Source: Xanthostigma xanthostigma (lineage: Eukaryota; Arthropoda; Insecta; Raphidioptera; Raphidiidae). From it: DNA of 64,000 nt. The position numbers were made by a program, and so were the translations under genes. A model generated the notes under the pieces. That model saw nothing but the letters and a program-made list of their open reading frames with translations, did no database searches and was not told where the DNA came from. Positions within the stretch are counted from its first letter, which is position 1, and each line of letters starts with the position of its first letter. Location: the NCBI GenBank assembly GCA_963575645.1, contig OY754469.1:48690753-48754752 (forward strand), in the 5' to 3' direction. Positions 1 through 10,431 of the stretch are shown piece after piece.

Positions 1-280
1 GAGCAATGCTGAACAACGTCACAGCAATGCTGCATGATGCCATCTGACGGCTTAGCTCAACGCTTTTGCTACTTGCGCCTCTATATGACAATTTTAGTAA
101 AATATTTCTTCGATCTGTCATCTGAGCTTCATATTGTAATACAACAAAAAGAAGAACGTTATAAGCAGTGTGCAAAATTAGAAACGAATTGAATACTTGC
201 AATCATATTTAAAAAATAATTTTGTAAAGTGATAATTATTATACTTATTTAGTACGAATAATTCGCACAGGTCACACTAG
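1..280 (+). mobile_element. Non-autonomous Helitron, family A, 3' half
   Basis: This is the 3' part of the ~585-bp family seen complete at 31927-32508 and 48489-49073; the window edge cuts off the rest. It ends in a short hairpin (arms GTRCGAA/TTCGCAC) about 10 bases before a terminal CTAG, which is followed by T. That is the Helitron 3' signature (hairpin, CTRR, insertion between A and T). No Rep/helicase coding is present. Confidence 0.8.
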
Positions 281-322
281 TTATTATTATTATATATATT
301 ATCAGTGCGGTCCTGTCTGGTT

Positions 323-350
323 ACACACACACACACACACACACACACAC
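323..350. repeat. (AC)n microsatellite
   Basis: About 14 uninterrupted AC units lie just downstream of the first Helitron copy. No gene or element is visible between 281 and 590 apart from this. Confidence 0.95.
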
Positions 351-590
351 CGCAACGGCATTAGTTAGTAAGCGGCCGGCACGTGCTTCGTGCGTCGGGG
401 GTCGAACTAATAATTATTAAGGCGAACGAACCGCTGACATCTGCATATTATTGAAGTCTTATGATCAAAGGCGTCGTGCCGCTCTAAAGTCACTCCGCCG
501 CACCCTCCGCGCCCTGCGGACCGCCAACCATCCGCATTGTCGTGATTATTTTATAGGTACGCAATCTGCGACGATAATTATATAGTTTAC

Positions 591-694
591 CTTCTACGAC
601 GTTCGACGCAATAACTTTCTGAATTATAATGTAGATCGGATAACCTAATGTATTCATATAGGCAATCAAAGTTTCCATGGTGGCCGCAGCGTAT
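591..694 (-). CDS. Candidate host coding exon (uncertain)
   Basis: On the minus strand a TTTATCATGCAG acceptor is followed by 104 nt that stay open in one frame and end at AAG|GTAAAC, a good donor. Inside it an ATG sits in GCCACCATGG, a strong Kozak context, at 678; the frame then reads METLIAYMNTLGYPIYIIIQ... The frame also stays open past the donor to 490. Base composition is less AT-rich than the surroundings. It could be an internal exon, or a first coding exon starting at 678. I do not recognise the protein, and it may be chance. Confidence 0.3.
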
Positions 695-882
695 CTGCAT
701 GATAAATGAACATTGGAAAAAGTATAGGTTTTAACATCAACGAAGAACTCTGCCAGTTTATTACAGATGAAGAATGCTTTGGTGAATAATTATTATGCGG
801 GATTTAGTGGCAAGCCAGCAGTTGAAAAATCGAGTCGAAAAAATAGTCACAAAAATTAGAATCAAGTAATAAACTTTATTCA

Positions 883-1268
883 ACTCATGCGCGTTATTCA
901 TGTTTTATCATGTCTAAAAACCGAACCCTAAATAGCCATTTACCGACTGGTGACAATTACTTGTCATAACTCAATGAAGATTCCTCGGCCATTGTGGAGT
1001 AATGAAAATAAACGTAACTATTTTCTGAGTCGTAACGAAATAGTGGGTAACAACGACTCCGTTGTTACCCATTCAGACTAAAATTGAGAGGCTGAATGTT
1101 TTCGACATGGAGTTTATTCATAACCGGCTAACCTCAAACCAAAACATTGAATCGTGCTGTTTGGTGCTGTTAGTATTGACAGTTTTTTTTGTAAAGAAAT
1201 AAATAGATATTTACAACATCTCATTGTAATTAAAACATGAATAACGCGCAATTGTTGAATAAAATTAT
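883..1268. mobile_element. Small TIR element with central hairpin
   Basis: The ends are imperfect inverted repeats of about 35 bp sharing GCGCGTTATTCATGTTTTA-like sequence (885-922 against 1225-1265). In the middle a perfect 11-bp stem (GGGTAACAACG, 1045-1055 and 1060-1070) has a 4-base loop. No coding is present. It is most likely a MITE of unknown superfamily; no target duplication was identified. Confidence 0.5.
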
Positions 1269-1379
1269 GGGCGCAACTTGTAGGCTAAGTCATGACCTGT
1301 CAGCGCGATGAATGACTTAGACTACTAGTTACGCCAATAACTATTTTTTATACTTATTTATTTACTTTTTATAAAAAAT

Positions 1380-1610
1380 ACGAGTGGCCAGGTCCGGCTT
1401 CGCACGAATTTGTAGATTGCCACCGTTTTTTTTCGTCGACATACGTTGCAAAATTGGTCTCCATGAAAAGCGCTTTTATTTTAACGCGAAATTATATATA
1501 GGTCTATTCTAAATATTGGTAAAACAAAAATTTGAAATCGGATGAGTAGTTTTGGAGATTACACACAAACTCAAAAAATTCACACTCTCTCTTAATATTA
1601 GTATAGATAG
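1380..1610 (-). mobile_element. Helitron-like fragment
   Basis: Read on the minus strand, the stretch starts with TCTATCTATACTAATATTA, like the 5' ends of the complete Helitrons at 40071 and 60345. It ends near a GC-rich CGTGCGAAGCCGGACC block that resembles the 3' subterminal region of lepidopteran Helitrons. The 3' terminus itself is degraded, so the boundary is approximate. Confidence 0.4.
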
Positions 1611-1649
1611 ACAGAGACTTTTTTATTGTTACACGAAACACAGATATGA

Positions 1650-2375
1650 AATATTAAGGGCCGAAAGTTTCATATTCTTGCAATGCGCGCCATTATACCC
1701 GAGACAAAGCCGAGGGCATCATGGCGCGCAGTGCAAGCATATCAAACATTCGGTCAGTGTGGTGTATACTATTTTTCTTCGTACCTCGGTCGTAAGCACG
1801 CTTATTAAATACATTAATTAATTACATAAAAACACAGATAAATTCCAAGCAAGCAGCTTTGAGGTTATACTAAAAAAACACGAATGACAGCTGTTCGCGA
1901 CTATTAGCTAAAATGTAATAGGATTGCTATGGGAACTACATCTAAACAACAGTTGATTTTTTCTTTACTGCCGCCCGAACGTACATACTTCCCGCATCAG
2001 TGCGTGTAATGCGGGGGGCGGGCAAATCTTTTGATCGTCAGGCCACATTGCTGATGAAAATATGACCAAAAAAAAAAACAAAATTTTGAAGAGCAAAAAA
2101 AAAAGGCCCTTTTATTTCCGCAATGAAAAAGTCTTTTTTTGTATGTTGTAGCTCTTGTTATTTACTATTTTTCCAAAATTTTTTTAATAAGACAAATTAT
2201 ATATTGGCACACTATTTTCGCTCTTTTATTTATAAAATGCTTCGCGGGCCGGACAAAAGTCTACCGTGGGCCGCCATTTGTCCAGGCCTGGTGTAATGCG
2301 TAAATGTTAAACTTTCTGCCTTACAATTGATGCCGAAAGTATGTACTTTGAAGTATGAAGAAAAGTTAATGCTAC
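1650..2375 (+). repeat. Repeat family K, copy 1, interrupted by a hAT element
   Basis: This copy matches 57516-57932 along its length, including the CACAGATAAATTCCAAGCAA block and an imperfect hairpin near 1679-1738 around GCGCGCCAT. The hAT insertion at 2012-2290 interrupts it, and the family resumes at 2291. No open frame is conserved between the two copies. The superfamily is not recognised. Confidence 0.7.
2012..2290 (-). mobile_element. Non-autonomous hAT-like element (family L, copy 1)
   Basis: Perfect 8-bp flanking duplications GTGTAATG lie at 2004-2011 and 2291-2298. The ends are short inverted repeats (CGGGGGGCGGG / CCAGGCCTG). Internal sequence such as TGCTTCGCGGGCCGGACAAA is shared in reverse orientation with the element at 26763-27052. 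The 8-bp duplication and CAGGC/CAGGG-type ends fit hAT transposons. There is no transposase. Confidence 0.85.
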
Positions 2376-3021
2376 ATGAAATTATTTTTTTTTTCGTTTA
2401 TTTAAATAAATACGTGCCTGATAAGAAAAAGAAAAATAACAACCCTATTAAAGTGAAATTCATTACATTCAAATATGTTTGTATGCACATAAAAGAAAAA
2501 TGAAATATACAATATTAAATTTTTCGACAATTTGACGAGGAACGACATTTACATTTTTTGCAATAAAAATTCAACCCGAGAGGAAAAAAATCGCAACAAT
2601 TTCACATAAAGTATGTGTATTCAAATAAAATAAAAGATAAATTTATCGGGCCGACTGTAAGACGTACGCGGGGGGAGGAGGTGGAAAGGGGGGAAGGATC
2701 GTTCGCCGTATGTCGCATCGCATTGAATGTCAAATCGCGTCATTCGGTCGGTAAATCTCTTTTGCTGAGGATATAAATTGTTTTAGAGCCGTTGAATTAT
2801 ACAAGACGCCTGCACCATCGGTATCGACACCATCGGTACCCTGTGTGCCCACAGACAACTCTATTGTGCCGCTTTACTCTGATTTTGAAACAGCGCAACC
2901 CTAAAGCAGATTTTACTACATTTCCTTTATTTTATTGGTGTACATTTTTAAACTAGGTAAACAGTTTGTACCATTTTGAAATGCGTTCAAATAAGCCTCA
3001 AATATAATCATTTTTTTAGAC
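2376..3021. other. AT-rich stretch with one purine/G-rich block
   Basis: No gene or element is visible. A G-rich block at 2669-2699 has two GGGGGG runs separated by GG pairs and could fold as a G-quadruplex on this strand. A short direct repeat of CCATCGGTA occurs at 2815-2842. Confidence 0.5.
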
Positions 3022-3033
3022 AATTAATTACTT

Positions 3034-3766
3034 GCAAATATTTGATTAACGTCTGATCAGAACTCTTCAATAAATAAAATTATCGACCAATTTTTCAGAC
3101 AATATATTAACAAAATATATAATTAATAAATTAACGTTTCGATCCGGATTTGGATCTTCTTCAGAACTGATCTAAAAAATATAAAAAATAATTAATATTT
3201 AATTTCTAATTCGCTTTTTATAAAAATTTCTTTTTAGGTAGGTATTCACAATTATTTCCATGACTACTTAATAAAATATTGTTTGTTATTATTTTTTCAA
3301 TATTTTGATATTAATAATTTTGAAGGAATTTTTATAAAAAGCGAATTAGAAATTAAATATTAATTATTTTTTATATTTTTTAGATCAGTTCTGAAGAAGA
3401 TCCAAATCCGGATCGAAACGTTACTGATTTGGATCTTCTTCAGAACTGATCTAAAAAATATAAAAAATAATTAATATTTAATTTCTAATTCGCTTTTTAT
3501 AAAAATTCCTTCAAAATTATTAATATCAAAATATTGAAAAAATAATAACAAACAATATTTTATTAAGTAGTCATGGAAATAATTGTGAATACCTACCTAA
3601 AAAGAAATTTTTATAAAAAGCGAATTAGAAATTAAATATTAATTATTTTTTATATTTTTTAGATCAGTTCTGAAGAAGATCCAAATCCGGATCGAAACGT
3701 TAATTTATTAATTATATATTTTGCTAATATATTGGCTGAAAAATTGGTCGATAATTTTATTTATTG
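3034..3766 (-). mobile_element. Penelope-like non-autonomous element, family C, double-palindrome copy
   Basis: The element is flanked by a perfect 12-bp duplication AATTAATTACTT (3022-3033 and 3767-3778). Its ends are inverted (ATTATCGACCAATTTTT and complement), and the left end carries an extra ~35-nt extension absent on the right. The body alternates a ~95-bp unit in four orientations around two ~90-bp spacers. Each full unit holds CTGAAGA, a 5-bp hairpin (GATCC/GGATC) and GAAACGTT, a hammerhead-like order (3391-3422 and 3670-3701 on the plus strand). Long variable target duplications and a one-sided extension argue for target-primed Penelope-like insertion rather than a cut-and-paste transposon. 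Confidence 0.7.
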
Positions 3767-3778
3767 AATTAATTACTT

Positions 3779-4398
3779 TGTTTATTTTAAAGATTTCTAT
3801 TTTTTAAGCGAAGGAGGAGGTTATATGTTCGACTGTATTTTTTTGTATGTGTGTTCGTCGATATGGCTTACAAATTTTTCGATGCGAGCGTTTGTAGTGA
3901 GCACTAGGGGAAACTTTAAGCTCAAATTTTCCGTATGTCAGTGAGCAATGTTTATTAAAAGTGAAAATAGTTATAATTTTATGTAGATAGTTTTTTAATT
4001 ACAAAGAAAACATAGGAAAACTGATCGATCTGGAAATGTTTTTTGTGTTCCGTGCTGTTGCGCTGATGGCGATTTAAGTAAAATAAAGACCATTGACGTC
4101 CTAATTTGACGTTCCGCTGTCAGTGTAAACAAATTAACATCAGTTTTCCTTATTAATTTTTTTTTTGACACATCATGGCCAACTAAAATTTTTGACTAAT
4201 CACCATAGAAACATGTCGCGATTTCCACAAAGTGAGTTCAATAATTCTCTATTACCCACTAGCGGCGCTAGTAGACTTCGTTTCAAAAAATCGATTTTTT
4301 GAAAATCTCAAGGTGGCGTAACCCCTTAAATCATATTTGCGTGTGTTCGGTATACGCAAGAACTTGTCACAAATACTTGTACTCCCACCAACACTTAC
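3779..4398. other. AT-rich stretch without recognised features
   Basis: It contains only a short GGAGGAGGTTATATGTTCG phrase (about 3810) related to the repeat at 10145-10431. No gene, RNA or element is visible. Confidence 0.5.
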
Positions 4399-4437
4399 CG
4401 TCACTTCCACCATTTCGAGACGTCACGATCGCGTAAC
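4399..4437 (-). CDS. Candidate 39-nt microexon of a host gene
   Basis: On the minus strand a pyrimidine-rich tract ending TTTGTTTGTTGCAG precedes 39 nt, followed directly by GTAAGTG, a near-consensus donor. The 39 nt keep one frame open (YAIVTSRNGGSD with split codons at both ends; the other two frames have stops). The length is a multiple of three, so skipping it would keep frame, as is usual for regulated microexons. The open frame extends through the flanks from 4648 to 4367, which weakens the evidence a little. Gene identity is unknown. Confidence 0.35.
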
Positions 4438-5033
4438 CTGCAACAAACAAATAATAAAAAATAACAATTGTCTCCCCTGACATAAAACATTTTTGTTTTG
4501 TAAAATCTGTAAAACAGTAACACAAAATATCCATAATGCGAAAGTTTCGTTTTAGTGAATTGAGAAAACTTGTCATTTCTTTTTTAATAAAAATAAAAGC
4601 ACTTAATCGATGCTGAGTTTTTTTAAGTTCTCCAAGACCGTGCGACAAACTGTATATATAGAGATAGAGGTGTACAGCGGGTCCTGCTTCCAGTCAGGGA
4701 GGGTATAGAGAAGAAAGCAGAAGCAAAGCGGCCCCTAAGAATTCAATATAAAGGACTGAATATAACGAAATAAAAAAGTTATAAAACGACAACGCATCTC
4801 TTTCTTATCTCTTTTTCCATCTCTATCTTTCAACATTACTACATATATGTACTTATATAAGTGTCGTTATATAACTATAGTTGCATTATGTATAATATTA
4901 GGTACATTGTACATGAATATTTTTGAAACATGTTCAAATAAAAATATACAAACATATGCACTTACAGTAACAAATATGAAAGGATTGTCAATTTTATTTA
5001 ACAATGACTTTAGACTATGATCATATAATTACA
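4438..5033. other. AT-rich stretch without recognised features
   Basis: No gene, RNA or repeat family was recognised here. If the microexon at 4399-4437 is real, this is upstream intron of a minus-strand gene. Confidence 0.45.
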
Positions 5034-5330
5034 GTTTTTACTATATACCGAGCATAGGAATAAAATCGTAATCGAACCATTAGGGTACAGACATATATTT
5101 CTGTCTTTTTTTAAGTCGTAAGAGCTCGTTGGTTCTGATTGGCTAACGCCATAGATAAAGACATGAAACTTTTGATAAAGAAAGATATACTCCATGCTAA
5201 TATATTATCGGAATAACCAAGGAATTACTTCGAAAAAAGAGACGCAGATATATTTTCGATACGCTTTGTTGCCTTCGCTCACCACACATTGAGTAAATAA
5301 CCAATGCTCCGTATCATACATCAGGAGCAT
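5034..5330 (+). repeat. Repeat family G, internally deleted copy
   Basis: It shares the TTCTGTCTTTTTTTAAG block and the GAGACGCAGATATATTTTC block with copies at 8924-9228, 36710-37090 and 51758-52370. The central part found in the last two is missing and replaced by sequence shared only with 8924-9228, which defines a subfamily. No coding is visible. Confidence 0.65.
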
Positions 5331-5789
5331 TCTAATGTCATTAGTCGCGTCAATTAAACTTTTTACTTCGAAGTCCTTAAAAACAGCTCCGATTTTGACG
5401 ATTTTTTTTCATTTTGTTTTTTTATATTATTGAATATCAGAAAACTTTTGGAGGGGGGATAAAATATACTTACGCTATTTACGTAAAAATAAATTTTTCA
5501 TACGATATTCATTTAAAACTTCTAGAATATGTATAGGTTTATTTATATTATTTTTGTTATATTTCTATCATAAATAGTTTACAAATTATTATATATGTCA
5601 ATATGTCAAAAAATGCTATAAAAATGACTTATAGGTAAGTTTTTTTAGGTCATAATAACATAAAATTAATACATGTAACAAAATTAAGAAATATTTGTTA
5701 ACAGGAGACATAAAAGGGTTCACCGTGAACTAAAAAGTGTCTACAATGTTTTTCATAATATGGCGTAATATGTATATTTACAATCTAAG
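5331..5789. other. AT-rich stretch without recognised features
   Basis: Nothing was recognised beyond A/T runs; no gene is present. Confidence 0.5.
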
Positions 5790-5880
5790 CAAAAAATATT
5801 GTCTGAAAAATTGGTCGATAATTTTATTTTTTGAAGAGTTCTAATCAGACGTTAATCAAAGATTTGAATCAAAGATTTGA
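5790..5880 (+). mobile_element. Family C insertion, 5'-truncated, 14-bp target duplication
   Basis: Only the last ~90 nt of family C are present, ending in the extension GTTCTAATCAGACGTTAATC and a doubled 13-nt tail (ATCAAAGATTTGA twice). The flanks are a perfect 14-bp duplication ATTTACAATCTAAG (5776-5789, 5881-5894). Truncation at the 5' end and a tandem repeat at the 3' end fit reverse transcription primed at the target. Confidence 0.8.
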
Positions 5881-6110
5881 ATTTACAATCTAAGGTCATT
5901 ATTAAATGAGATTTTTTGACAATCCTTTCTACAACCCGGCATAAGTGTTGACAAGGGCTCGCTGATTTCAACCATTTCTTTTTTTTTGTGCAACTCGATT
6001 TCAAACAAATTCGATCGTAGTGCATAAATTCACCAGCTAAATAGTGTATCTGTTAATATCTAACTTATGTAATGTAGGCATGTACAATTTTGAGAACTTA
6101 AATTTATTTT

Positions 6111-6800
6111 TTTGACGTGATAACGTCTTATAAATTGATGAATCACCAATCTTATAAATTGATAAAACACCGGCTGCATGTTCGAAAAAGTGTAACGTAA
6201 CGTTCCTAACGTTCCTAACGTTCCTAACGCGTAACGTTCCGCCTGACCCTGTGCGTGCTTTTTGCTAATTTCTCGCTCAATTTAAATCAGATCGGTTTGA
6301 AACCAGTCTTAAACGAAAGAGGAGAACATTTTACATAGATTTCGTATAACAGAATTTGCCTAAACAGTTTTTTTATACAAAATATAGAAAAATATTTTAT
6401 ACAAATTTATATAGAAAAATAGCTGTATAAATGCAATGTTGTGTAATGCATGGCGCGACGCGGTCGGTTGTCTTTGTTTGCCGTACATGGAAATTAGAAG
6501 CAAACGTATGTCTTGTCTTAACATGAAAACAGCTGCATTTCTAATGTTTAATTCAATTTTTTGACATTAGTATATTGTGAAATGCAAAGCCTTCTAAGTT
6601 AAGTATTGGAATAACTAATTATTATTAGAACATAATACTTTGTAAGTTGCAAACGTCACTTTTGACATTTCTTATCATTCCGACACCAAGGATAAGCGGA
6701 TTGAAACCAAATTTTGGGAGGTTTAGGTTATGTATTACGGAATACGTTATCACGTAAAACTATCGTCCGTAAACCGACTTTACAGACAACCAATTTTTTT
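6111..6800 (+). mobile_element. Repeat family B, full-length copy 1
   Basis: This ~690-bp element is shared with 16653-17342 (inverted) and 63081-63774. It starts TTTGACGTGATAACG and ends ACAGACAACCAATTTTTTT, with ACGTGATAACG repeated in inverted orientation about 40-50 bp inside the far end. Between them lie a conserved CGCCTGACCCTGTGCGTGC box and a short variable array built on AACGTTCCT. No transposase frame is visible. It behaves like a non-autonomous DNA element of unknown superfamily. Confidence 0.75.
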
Positions 6801-7377
6801 TTATTTTAAAATTTTAACAGATTTTGAAAACTTTTAAGAACAATATCTACTAAAGGGTTAAATTTCGATATTAAAGCAGTTTTCAAAATTTTTAAACCAA
6901 ACCAATGTTCTTCCCTCTTGATTCCCTGCCGAAACTTTATTTTTTAAAACCCTTCCTCTACGAACTAAAAGAGTGTTCATGTTTTAAAAATCCATCCTGT
7001 ATATTGTTTTTACACGACCTAATAAAGGTACATAAATTTCAAATTACAGTTTTCCACTTACAAATGAGAAAAAAAATGACGGATTTATGTGTTGTATTGT
7101 AATAAAAAAATCAAAGTGCCCAATGCAACGAAACATAACATGACCCTCTTATGCATGTATCTAGAATTTTAGATAAGAAGACATAATACACACAAACACA
7201 TATATACGTTTATAGATATCGTTGTTATATTTTAGCAAATTAAATTCCTTCAGATCCCGTAGAAGATTTTTATTCGTTTTTAGAAGGAAATTTTATTTCA
7301 TTTTTTTCTGTTTATATTGTTCTTACACAATATAGTACCGTACAAATTTTATTGTCGTATAGAGAAAACCGTTTTTC
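6801..7377. other. AT-rich stretch without recognised features
   Basis: The 65-codon open frame at 6905-7102 has no coding-like character. Nothing else was recognised. Confidence 0.5.
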
Positions 7378-7811
7378 TTAAGGTCGTTGCACACAAGGCT
7401 AGAAACGCTGCTATAGATTCGACTTGCTAGATTTGCCTACTATAGTTTTCTAGTGCTGGTTTTCTTGATTGCTGTTATGTGCTCGCTTCACACGAGACAT
7501 CTTTTTAAGCTAGTTTTGTGAATAAATCTGGTGCGAACACAGAGCAAAGCGTGTCTGTTGTCTGATTCTGAGCAGAATGACGTCATGTTGGTTTGTGGGC
7601 GTTTTTTCAAGTCGCCCACGTGACATGATGCTGTTTCCTGGTTGGTTCTTGCTCATACCTAGCAAGAAAAATAGCTCCTGTTCTAATTTTAAAACCTATC
7701 TTGTGAGCTAGCAGGCGAGCCCGCAAAGACGTCATTTCCAGCTTCGTACCCAGCCTACCGGCTAACAGAAGTCCAAGCAGTAGTTCTATAGTCTCGTGTG
7801 CAGCGGCTTTT
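7378..7811. mobile_element. TIR element family F, copy 1
   Basis: The ends are inverted repeats of about 30 bp (GTCGTTGCACACAAGGCTAG on the left, CTCGTGTGCAGCGGC on the right). The interior includes GTTGGTTTGTGGGCG and GTCGCCCACGTGAC, shared with 20811-21222 and 22478-23292. The 72-codon minus-strand frame inside is not conserved. Non-autonomous; superfamily unresolved. Confidence 0.75.
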
Positions 7812-8410
7812 AGCCAATGGTACATACATATTCACAGTGTTGAAATATAATATTTGATTATATGATACTTGGCTGTTTAAAGATGCTAATAGTATGAATT
7901 TTATAAATCAAAAAAAATCTAAAATTTCTTAATTAATTTGTCAATAATACAATTAATTTAATTTAATCAGCTGAATAGAATTAACAATCCCACTCACTTG
8001 TTTTAGAATGATTATTTGATAACTTATTTTAAATGGCTTACAATTTTTTAAATTATTTAATTGAAGCCATTTTAATACTAAACATATCACACGATCTAAA
8101 TATATAAATTACAGATAAATAATAATTTACTATTTTTACGTACTGACCTCATATTGTCATAGTAAAGTTTTTTTTAGACTGTAACTTACAATTTTTATAA
8201 AAGATACAGAGCTTTTAAATTTATCAAACTTGTTTTACATAATCTAATTTTTCTATCGATATGTCACAGCTGACAGAAAACAATAAGAAAATTTTGAAGC
8301 GACAAATCACAATAAAATATAAAAATGCACAACGCTCTTTTTTATTTCTTTCTCTATACTCTGCAGAGTTGATATAGACGGTGTGTGCATTATACATAAT
8401 ACATATAATA
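7812..8410. other. AT-rich stretch without recognised features
   Basis: No gene, RNA or known repeat was seen. Confidence 0.5.
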
Positions 8411-8500
8411 CTAGCCGTTACCCACGGATTCGCACGCGATTGCGACAAAACACGGAAGCGACAACAATAGTGTGAAGCCGAAACTCTTGCTTCAAGGGGT
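8411..8500 (-). mobile_element. Helitron 3' end (partial)
   Basis: Read on the minus strand the segment ends GTGGGTAACGGCTAG followed by T, with a GC-rich block upstream, like the 3' end at 59156. The 5' limit was not found. Confidence 0.45.
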
Positions 8501-8668
8501 TACAGATTATTTATAAGTAACTTATTTCGATTGTTATTATCTATTACTCAGTAATATTTATCTAGCAATTGAACTCAGAACATAAAAACACTGTATTTTA
8601 AGCTAAGTTTAACATTGGAATACCTTTGTTTTACGATGAGGAGTCCACTCAAGCTTTATAAACGAATT

Positions 8669-8757
8669 CAAATCTTTGATTAACGTCTGATTAGAACTCT
8701 TCAATAAATAAAATTATCGACCAATTTTCTGCAAAATTGGTCGATAATTTTATTTAT
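8669..8757 (-). mobile_element. Family C hairpin insertion with 12-bp duplication
   Basis: A 26-bp inverted repeat (ATAAATAAAATTATCGACCA and complement) with a 4-nt loop sits next to the one-sided ~35-nt extension. It is flanked by TATAAACGAATT on both sides (8657-8668, 8758-8769; the exact length is uncertain by 1-2 nt). This is the smallest form of the arrangement seen at 3034-3766 and 24704-24913: both terminal repeats with almost no body. Confidence 0.8.
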
Positions 8758-8923
8758 TATAAACGAATTATTCGAGATATTCTTGAAAGATATACTACCA
8801 GAGATATCGCAAGGGAAAACCAATCAAGAGATCGGAAAATTGGAAGAAAATGACTGCCTGCATGTAGAGAACAGGCAACTTCATTCTTGTGTTCTTCTTT
8901 TTCTCTTTTAGATATGTAAAACC

Positions 8924-9228
8924 CATATACTTTTATTATATCCCGATCACAGGAATAAAATCGCAATCGAACCATTAGAGTGCAGACATATACTTCTGTC
9001 TTTTTTTAAGTCGTAGGAGCTCGTCTGATTGGCTAACGCCATAGATAAAGACATAAAACTTTTGATAAAGCGAGATATAGTCAATGCTAATATAATATAT
9101 TATAATGATATATATTGTCGGAATAACGAAGGAATTACTTCAAAAAATAGACGCAGATATATTTTCGATACGCTTTGCAGCGTTCGCTCACCGCACATTG
9201 AGTAAATAGACAATGCTTCATATAGTAA
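8924..9228 (+). repeat. Repeat family G, internally deleted copy
   Basis: It is nearly collinear with 5034-5330, including GGCTAACGCCATAGATAAAG. It abuts a family H Helitron fragment at its right end. Confidence 0.65.
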
Positions 9229-9516
9229 TTGATATATATAAAATTCCCGTGTCACAATTTTGGCCGCGCTAATCTCCGAAACCACTGAACACATTTTAAT
9301 AAATTTTGTAAATGTGTCTTGCGCTATAGGACAGTTTTTATTAAATATTTTGTACAAAATTACGTTATTTTCTCAAAAAACCTGTTTTAGTAACACGTAA
9401 CGACATCTGATAGAATTGACTCAAAGCTATAAGTTCAGAAGCAAACAAAAAAACGGTTTTAGTACCAAGTAGCGACATCCGTTAGGATTCGCTGAAACCT
9501 ATTAGTTCAGAAACAA
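9229..9516 (+). mobile_element. Helitron family H, 3'-truncated copy
   Basis: It begins with the family H head (TATATAAAATTCCCGTGTCA, then GGCCGCGCTAATCTCCGAAAC) and runs through the TTAGTACCAAGTAGCGACAT segments. It lacks the CTAG end found in the complete copy at 36332-36689. Confidence 0.65.
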
Positions 9517-9689
9517 ATCTCCTTAATAATATACAATCACAGTAACATTATTTCACTTCTGTCATAGAAATCTTTTGAAGTGCAACCGTAATCTGTTTAG
9601 ATATAGGTTATGTATAATTCGTTAACGAATCACGTGTATCTACTTTTGAAGAGATAAATAAAGACGGACTTAGTTAAGAGAGAAATAAG

Positions 9690-9880
9690 CTGTGGCTACA
9701 AAGTTAGAGCGAGTGGTGAACACGTCCACTACTATTGGATTGTCGTCTTGCTCCGGTAATCCTGTCACTCTCTTACTGTCTCCTGCCCCTCTTCTTCAAC
9801 TCCGGTCGTTCGGTGTCGCCCAGGTCGCCGCCAACAACTGGCGGGTCGTCGTCGGCCCCAAGAGACAGTCGGCGTGAAAT
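9690..9880 (+). other. Unusually GC-rich segment, origin unknown
   Basis: Within AT-rich DNA this block is rich in CCTGCCCC, TCGTTCGGTGTCGCC and GGTCGTCGTCGGCC sequence. It is preceded by an AATAAA-containing stretch (9654-9662). A 61-codon frame runs through it but starts at GTG. It could be the R-U5/leader part of a degraded LTR retrotransposon, but I found no repeated copy here to support that. Confidence 0.25.
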
Positions 9881-10144
9881 AACTTGAATCAGCTCTCACT
9901 CGTTTTTCTACAAACCCTCTATTGTCATAGATGAATATTGTGTTGTCTTATAAAGTACAGCGTCCACATTTCAAAGCATAAAGTGCACGCCTTTTTGAAG
10001 TGAAACTTCTTATGCGACACCTCGATGAGGGAGTAAAATGAACGGAACGAAAGTTGAGAGAGTGACAGAAATTGATTCACAATTGAAAGACGTACAGATT
10101 CGATCAGTTGGGCGCTTAGCTTTTTAGTGAAGGAGGTACAATTT

Positions 10145-10431
10145 TTAACCGACTTCAACAAAAAAGAGGAGGTTCTGTGTTCGTCTGTATATTTTTAAAA
10201 AAAAATTTTTTTTATGTATGTTCACCGATTTCTCCGTCAATTATGAACCGATTTTCAAATTTTTTTTTATTCGAAAGAGTGCACCTCAGAGGTGGTCCCA
10301 TCGGAACCAAGTCAGGATCTGATGGTGGAATCCGGAGAAATCGAGGGAAACTCTCAAATTTCAAAGGCACGATGTTTTTTATTTATGTTCACCGATTTTT
10401 AGTGTTAGATTAACACTAAAAAGAGAAAAAT
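10145..10431 (+). repeat. Repeat family U fragment (ACCGACTTCAA type)
   Basis: The phrase AACCGACTTCAACAAAAAAG followed by GGAGGTTCT and TATGTTCACCGATTT is a motif I recognise as common in lepidopteran genomes. No coding is visible. Confidence 0.45.

Noticed and set aside
2669..2699. G-quadruplex as a functional element
   Set aside because: A single G-rich run without context is weak evidence; only noted.
4367..4648. 93-codon minus-strand frame as a whole gene
   Set aside because: Only the 39-nt part has splice signals; the rest reads as intron and lacks coding character.
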